Assembly: GCA_005778405.1 (NCBI GenBank)
Contig: SXOA01000061.1
Coordinates: 1-41,404, forward strand
Direction of reading: 5' to 3'
Origin: Planctomycetaceae bacterium
Lineage (GTDB): Bacteria; Planctomycetota; Planctomycetia; Pirellulales; Pirellulaceae
Length of the DNA stretch: 41,404 nucleotides
The first letter of the stretch is position 1; the number at the start of each line of letters is the position of its first letter. Position numbers and translations under genes: made by a program. Below the pieces are notes generated by a model. That model made no database searches. It was not told the DNA's origin and saw only the letters and a list, made by a program, of their open reading frames with translations. This document shows positions 37,748 through 41,404 of this stretch, piece by piece.

Positions 37748-38272
37748 CTAATTCGTTCGCTCGGGCACTGCTGCCGATCTGGATGGGGAATCGGCACGGC
37801 TACGTGGCAAGCTTCTTTCAAACCCCTCCACCACCCATCGCTTCCCCTTCGGCACGACCTGGTGTCCTTCGGCTTCGAGCAACTCCTTTAACTTCTCCAC
37901 TCCGCCGGGATACTTGGCGTTGAGCTCGCCGCCGGACTTGAGAGTACGCCAATACGGCGTCACTCGTTTCTTGCCGGCAGCGGCGGCTTCGTCGGCGGCA
38001 TGGGCGGCGATCCAGGCGAAGATGCCCGTGGTGATGGGGCAGCCGACGGTGACTTTGTGCTGCTTCGCCAACTCAGCCCGAATCTCGTTGATGGTGATCA
38101 GCTTGCCGCGCGGCACCCCGCGCATGACCGCGTCGACCTGGCGCGGCGCGGGAATGACCATCGTTCCCGCACCCCATTTGGCCTTGGCTTTGCCGGTAAG
38201 GCGAATCACCTTCGGCAGATCCTTGTCATCCGCCAGCTTTTCCTGCCATGTCTTGCGCTTGCGACTGGTCAT
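37748..38272 (-). CDS. MGMT-family protein, alkyltransferase-like (ATL)
   Basis: A 174-residue protein with the C-terminal fold of O6-alkylguanine-DNA alkyltransferase: PRGKLITINEIRAELAKQHK, VGCPITTGIFAWIAAHAADE and VTPYWRTLKSGGELNAKYPG. The active-site PCHR is PYWR here, so the acceptor Cys is missing, as in ATL proteins that bind alkylated bases and hand them to nucleotide excision repair. The C-terminal 30 residues are Ser/Arg-rich. Its start codon overlaps the stop of the response regulator (ATGA, 38269-38272), so translation is coupled. Confidence 0.82.
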   Translation of the reverse strand: MTSRKRKTWQEKLADDKDLPKVIRLTGKAKAKWGAGTMVIPAPRQVDAVMRGVPRGKLITINEIRAELAKQHKVTVGCPITTGIFAWIAAHAADEAAAAGKKRVTPYWRTLKSGGELNAKYPGGVEKLKELLEAEGHQVVPKGKRWVVEGFERSLPRSRADSPSRSAAVPERTN

Positions 38273-39663
38273 TGCATTTTCTTCCGCAGTGTCGCTCGGT
38301 GGATGCCGAGAATTTCCGCCGCCGCCGCTCGATTCTGGAGAGTGCTCTCCAGGACGCGGTCGAAGAGCGCGGGCTCGGCTTCCTGCAAGAACTGCTCATA
38401 CATACTGCCGCTGGCCCCTTCCGCAGCGAGTTTGGCAGTGGCCCAATTGCGAACCGCGGTACGCAGCTCGCTGGCTATGTCTTGCTGCGGGCGAGCATCC
38501 AAATCCCGGCTTTCGGGGAGATGCTCGGGACCAATGGCCAGGCCGCGAGCCAGGATGGCGGCGTGTTCGACTGCGTTGCGAAGTTCGCGGACGTTTCCCG
38601 GCCAGGGCCGCCGCTGCATTTCCTCCATCGCAGTCTTCGTGAATGCTGTTTTGTCCGAGGGCAAGTTGACCGTTTGCAAAAACCGCTCGGTGAGCAGTGG
38701 AATGTCCTCCGGTCGCTGCCGAAGCGGCGGCAGCGAAATCTCGTAGCTCGCCAGGCGGAAGTACAAATCGCGGCGAAGGGTTCCTTCCTGCAGGCATTGC
38801 ATCAGATCCCGGTTGGTGGCGGCAATCATCCGAAAGTTGCACGGCCGCGGCCGCGTGTCCCCCACCGGAGTCACTTCATGCTGCTCCAGCACCCGCAAAA
38901 GCTTGACTTGCACGCTCGGCGGAATATCCCCCATCTCGTCGAAGAACACCGTGGCCCCGTCCGCCAATTCCAGCAGCCCCACGCGGCTGGTGTCCGCCCC
39001 GGTGTAAGCCCCGCGGACGTGGCCGAACAGCTCGCTCTCGACGAGCAGCGGACTGAGCGAAGCCAAATTGACCGGTATGAACGGCTTGCTGCTCCGCGAC
39101 GAATGCCGGTGAATGGCCCGCGCGACAAGTTCCTTGCCGGTGCCGCTTTCGCCGGTGACAAGTACGGAGACATCGGTCGGCGCAACGAGGGCGATCCGCT
39201 TGAAGACCTCCTGCATCACCGCGCTCTGTCCCAGAAGCTCTTCGTCCGAGCGGTTGCCGAGCGGCTGGGAAGCGAACTCTGCTCCGGGCTTTCCGCGAGC
39301 GCTCCGGCTCAGAGCGCGGCGAATTACCGTGGCCGCCTGTTCCAGGTCAAACGGCTTGGGAAGGTAATCAATGGCCCCCGCTTTCATCGCCCCAACGGCA
39401 GTTTCCAGATTGCCGAATGCCGTGATGACGACGATGGGTACTTCGTCGCCCTGCGCCCGCAACTGCCGCATTGCGGCCAGGCCATCCATCCCCGGCAGCC
39501 GGACATCCATCACAATCAGGTCGGGAGGTGACTTGGCAATGCGGGCGAGTGCCTCTTCGGCCGACGAAGCCACGCTGGCCTCGTGCCCCTCACTTTCCAA
39601 CAGGCGCGACAACCCCCAGCAGATGGATTCTTCGTCATCGACAATCAGGACGTTGGCACGCAT
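38269..39663 (-). CDS. Sigma-54-dependent response regulator (NtrC family)
   Basis: A 464-residue regulator. The receiver domain has the phospho-acceptor Asp in LIVMDVRLPGMDGL, with DDEES near the N-terminus. The AAA+ domain has Walker A GESGTGKELVARAIH, the sigma-54 loop GAYTGA in GHVRGAYTGADTSRVG (Phe to Tyr of GAFTGA), and Walker B FFDEMGDIP. A Fis-type HTH (AAAEILGIHRATLRKKM) ends the protein. It activates promoters of the sigma-54 type once phosphorylated; no cognate histidine kinase is in the window. It starts at ATG 39663, 23 bases after the MoxR stop. It is translationally coupled to the ATL-like gene. Confidence 0.94.
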   Translation of the reverse strand: MRANVLIVDDEESICWGLSRLLESEGHEASVASSAEEALARIAKSPPDLIVMDVRLPGMDGLAAMRQLRAQGDEVPIVVITAFGNLETAVGAMKAGAIDYLPKPFDLEQAATVIRRALSRSARGKPGAEFASQPLGNRSDEELLGQSAVMQEVFKRIALVAPTDVSVLVTGESGTGKELVARAIHRHSSRSSKPFIPVNLASLSPLLVESELFGHVRGAYTGADTSRVGLLELADGATVFFDEMGDIPPSVQVKLLRVLEQHEVTPVGDTRPRPCNFRMIAATNRDLMQCLQEGTLRRDLYFRLASYEISLPPLRQRPEDIPLLTERFLQTVNLPSDKTAFTKTAMEEMQRRPWPGNVRELRNAVEHAAILARGLAIGPEHLPESRDLDARPQQDIASELRTAVRNWATAKLAAEGASGSMYEQFLQEAEPALFDRVLESTLQNRAAAAEILGIHRATLRKKMQ

Positions 39664-39686
39664 AGTTTAGGAAGAAGGCTGGTTCA

Positions 39687-40637
39687 CTACTCTTCTTCTT
39701 CATCATCCTCCCGATCCGGATGCAGCGGGTCGTCCGCGCTAAAAAAGAAGTCACCAAGCCCGAGCGGCACGTCGCTGCCGCCGAGGGTGCGGGCTTTTTT
39801 CTGGGCAAGGCTGTGGAGGTCCAGGGCTTCGTCCCCCAGGCATTTTTGCAGGGCCTCCCGCCAAGCGGCGTCCTTGCTCATCGGGTGGGTCGGATCCTGC
39901 GCCAGCCGCTTCATGGCGAAGCGGAGCAGGTTGATGCCGTCGCGGGGGGAGAAATCGAGCTTCAGGTCGTGGGCTTGTTGCAAAAACTCCACGGTCATCG
40001 CCAGCATGTCAGCCTGGGCGAAGGGGAGGTGGTACTGGAGGATGGCCATCTCGTCCCGCTTGCTCGGAAAGCCGAGCTGCAACGTGGGCTGGAGGCGGCT
40101 GAGGATGTAGTCGGGGATTTCGTAAGTCGATTCGTCCTGGTTCATGGTGACGGCGCAGCGGAAATCGCGGTGGGCCTTGACCGTGATGCCGGCGACGATG
40201 CTCTCTACGTAGCGGCGATGGTCGAGCAGCGGAGCGAGGCTGGCCCACGACTTTTCGTTCATCCGATTCCCTTCATCCAGAATGCAAACGCCGCCGCGGA
40301 TCATCGCGGTGACTAGCGGCGAGGCGTGGTAGGCGATCTTGCCGCTCTCGGCCAGCACCGGAGTAACGAGCAGATCCTCCGGCCGTGTGTCTGACGTGCA
40401 TTGATAGATAAAAAGCTCCTGCTTGCGGACCTGGGCCCCCGCCATGGCCAGTGCCGTCTTGCCAATGCCCGGTGTGCCGATAAGCCGGGGGGCGAGAGGG
40501 AGGTCTTTCTCATCGACGACGATCCAGCAGGCTAGAAGCTGTCGCAGGATTTCCTGCTGGCCAATCCATTCCCCCTGCGCCTCGTGAGGCTGGCTGAGAT
40601 GGAGGTGGATGCCGTCGATTTCGTGATGCCAGTGCAT
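39687..40637 (-). CDS. MoxR-family AAA+ ATPase
   Basis: A 316-residue AAA+ ATPase: Walker [17 protein letters not shown], then [20 protein letters not shown] (MoxR-like RPED stretch), Walker B in [17 protein letters not shown], sensor-type [20 protein letters not shown], and a C-terminal acidic tail ([14 protein letters not shown]). MoxR proteins remodel or activate partner proteins, often with von Willebrand-domain partners, but none is adjacent. It is the first gene of a three-gene minus-strand operon with the response regulator and ATL-like protein. ATG 40637 has no strong ribosome-binding site. It is normal in length for the family. Confidence 0.92.
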   Translation of the reverse strand: MHWHHEIDGIHLHLSQPHEAQGEWIGQQEILRQLLACWIVVDEKDLPLAPRLIGTPGIGKTALAMAGAQVRKQELFIYQCTSDTRPEDLLVTPVLAESGKIAYHASPLVTAMIRGGVCILDEGNRMNEKSWASLAPLLDHRRYVESIVAGITVKAHRDFRCAVTMNQDESTYEIPDYILSRLQPTLQLGFPSKRDEMAILQYHLPFAQADMLAMTVEFLQQAHDLKLDFSPRDGINLLRFAMKRLAQDPTHPMSKDAAWREALQKCLGDEALDLHSLAQKKARTLGGSDVPLGLGDFFFSADDPLHPDREDDEEEE

Positions 40638-40743
40638 AGGGTTTTATCCTACTGCCCCGTCATAACCGCTCCAAGTCATGCAAAACGAAGAAGGTCGACT
40701 TGTAGCGAAGTTGCAACCTAGAGTTGGGGAGACATAGCATGCT

Positions 40744-40804
40744 CACGGCTTTGCGCGGGCATGTGGTTTGAATGAGCGTTGCTTCACGCCCACGCAAAGC
40801 CGTG
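40744..40804. repeat. Inverted repeat CACGGCTTTGCGCGGGC upstream of MoxR
   Basis: The arms 40744-40760 and 40788-40804 pair over 17 bases with one mismatch around a 27-base loop. It lies in the divergent gap between moxR and the membrane gene at 40828. Confidence 0.85.
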
Positions 40805-40827
40805 GACGTTCCTCCCATGCACATCTC

Positions 40828-41404
40828 ATGGTCAGTTTCCTTCCTCAGCCAAAGAAGGTATTCGCGTCCGCGGCGTGGTTTGATCGCGGTGTGCTCACGG
40901 CTGTGATTCTCGCGAGCGGTGTGGCGCTATCGCTGAACATTGCCGACCCGGACCTATGGGGGCATGTGCAGTACGGGCGAGACGCCCTCGTCAACGGTTT
41001 GCCGACGACGACAACTTACTCGTACATTGCCCATGGCTATCCCTGGATTAATCACGAAATCATCGCGGAACTTGCGCTGGCATTGGGCAACGACTTCCTG
41101 GGCGCTTGCGGACTGATGCTCATCAAGGTCGCAATCGGGATGGGGGTCATCGGACTCATGATTCGCCGAGCCCGCGTGCAAAAGGTCGGCCTGCTCGCCA
41201 CGGCTGCCGTCTGCCTGTTAGTGGCGGTTTGCCTGGCGAATCACTGGACGCTGCGCCCGCAATTGATTTCGTATGCCAGCTTCGCGCTGCTTCTCACGCT
41301 GCTGGGTTGGTGTTTTGAGGGTTGGGAAGGGACGTGGCAGATTTGCTGGCCATCGCATGCACGCGAAACACAAGACCAAGACCCTCACCCCAGCCCTCTC
41401 CCAA
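40828..41404 (+). CDS. Polytopic membrane protein, 5' part only
   Basis: An open frame from ATG 40828 to the window edge without a stop, 192 codons. It has several hydrophobic segments (GVLTAVILASGVALSLNI; LMLIKVAIGMGVIGLMI; GLLATAAVCLLVAVCLA; FALLLTLLGW). DPDLWGHVQYGRDALVNGLP and TYSYIAHGYPWINHEIIAEL form a loop reminiscent of planctomycete glycosyltransferase-like membrane proteins. The last residues (DQDPHPSPLP) are encoded by a dispersed repeat. No ribosome-binding site is obvious. Function unknown, partial. Confidence 0.7.
   Translation, partial: MVSFLPQPKKVFASAAWFDRGVLTAVILASGVALSLNIADPDLWGHVQYGRDALVNGLPTTTTYSYIAHGYPWINHEIIAELALALGNDFLGACGLMLIKVAIGMGVIGLMIRRARVQKVGLLATAAVCLLVAVCLANHWTLRPQLISYASFALLLTLLGWCFEGWEGTWQICWPSHARETQDQDPHPSPLP
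41381..41404 (+). repeat. Start of a CCCTCACCCCAGCCCTCTCCC dispersed repeat, cut by window end
   Basis: ACCCTCACCCCAGCCCTCTC and the next four bases match the type seen inside the OmpA lipoprotein (30607-30648, opposite orientation). It is read in frame in the membrane protein as DPHPSPLP. Confidence 0.65.

Noticed and set aside
40744..40804. Insertion sequence end
   Set aside because: No transposase, target duplication or matching second end within the window.

Overview
The window is bacterial chromosomal DNA with about 60 percent GC by eye. The gene families point to the phylum Planctomycetota: two DUF1501 proteins, a PVC-type dehydrogenase with a C-terminal CxxCH haem site, a BBP7-type outer-membrane barrel protein, a TIGR03067 protein, a Pkn-type kinase with TPR repeats, a planctomycete-style sulfatase, and a Tat-exported Gfo/Idh/MocA oxidoreductase. 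A Gemmataceae- or Pirellula-like host is my inference; there is no rRNA or marker here to fix the genus. I see no prophage, transposase, CRISPR array or rRNA.

Layout. 55-141 is a serine-type tRNA with a UUA anticodon and two mismatches in its acceptor stem. 218-2091 holds nagB and a rhomboid protease. 2199-3625 (minus) is an SRPBCC/TIGR01777 pair. 3799-9256 holds a small secreted protein, a large exported CehA-type metallohydrolase, an unknown protein, a sulfatase and a lipoprotein. 9307-12143 carries the glycolytic enzymes pgi and apgM, divergently arranged, followed by queC (12198-12923). 12920-13772 is a small membrane gene and a 0.5 kb gene-poor stretch. 13773-20467 is a block of exported catabolic proteins: PVC dehydrogenase, isochorismatase-like hydrolase, esterase and oxidoreductase. 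20665-26920 holds the BBP7 protein, a second isochorismatase-fold hydrolase, the kinase-TPR receptor and a membrane protein. 26927-29986 is a threonine-degradation operon (tdh-kbl) diverging from an XRE-cupin regulator. 30012-32808 (minus) encodes a small secreted protein, a membrane-anchored HTH protein and an OmpA-like lipoprotein. 33127-36048 holds two DUF1501 proteins. 36049-37661 is a gap rich in repeats followed by three small genes. 37748-40637 (minus) is an operon of a MoxR ATPase, a sigma-54 response regulator and an ATL-like protein. A membrane protein runs off the right edge.

The main unexplained structure is a set of unrelated inverted-repeat cassettes, with arms mostly of 14-35 bp. 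They lie in most intergenic gaps, often right against stop codons. Several are also translated in frame: TNPKRERG-type insertions in the PVC dehydrogenase, an inverted repeat that supplies that gene's start codon, a perfect 23-bp inverted repeat flanking the hydrophobic part of a signal peptide, AQAGSL in the XRE regulator, and LPLPLGEGRGES in the OmpA lipoprotein. This resembles Rickettsia palindromic elements in behaviour, although the sequences differ. Two clusters of short motifs spaced about 20 bp apart (13519-13649 and 36537-36610) look like operators. The UUA-anticodon tRNA is the other observation that most deserves a test.
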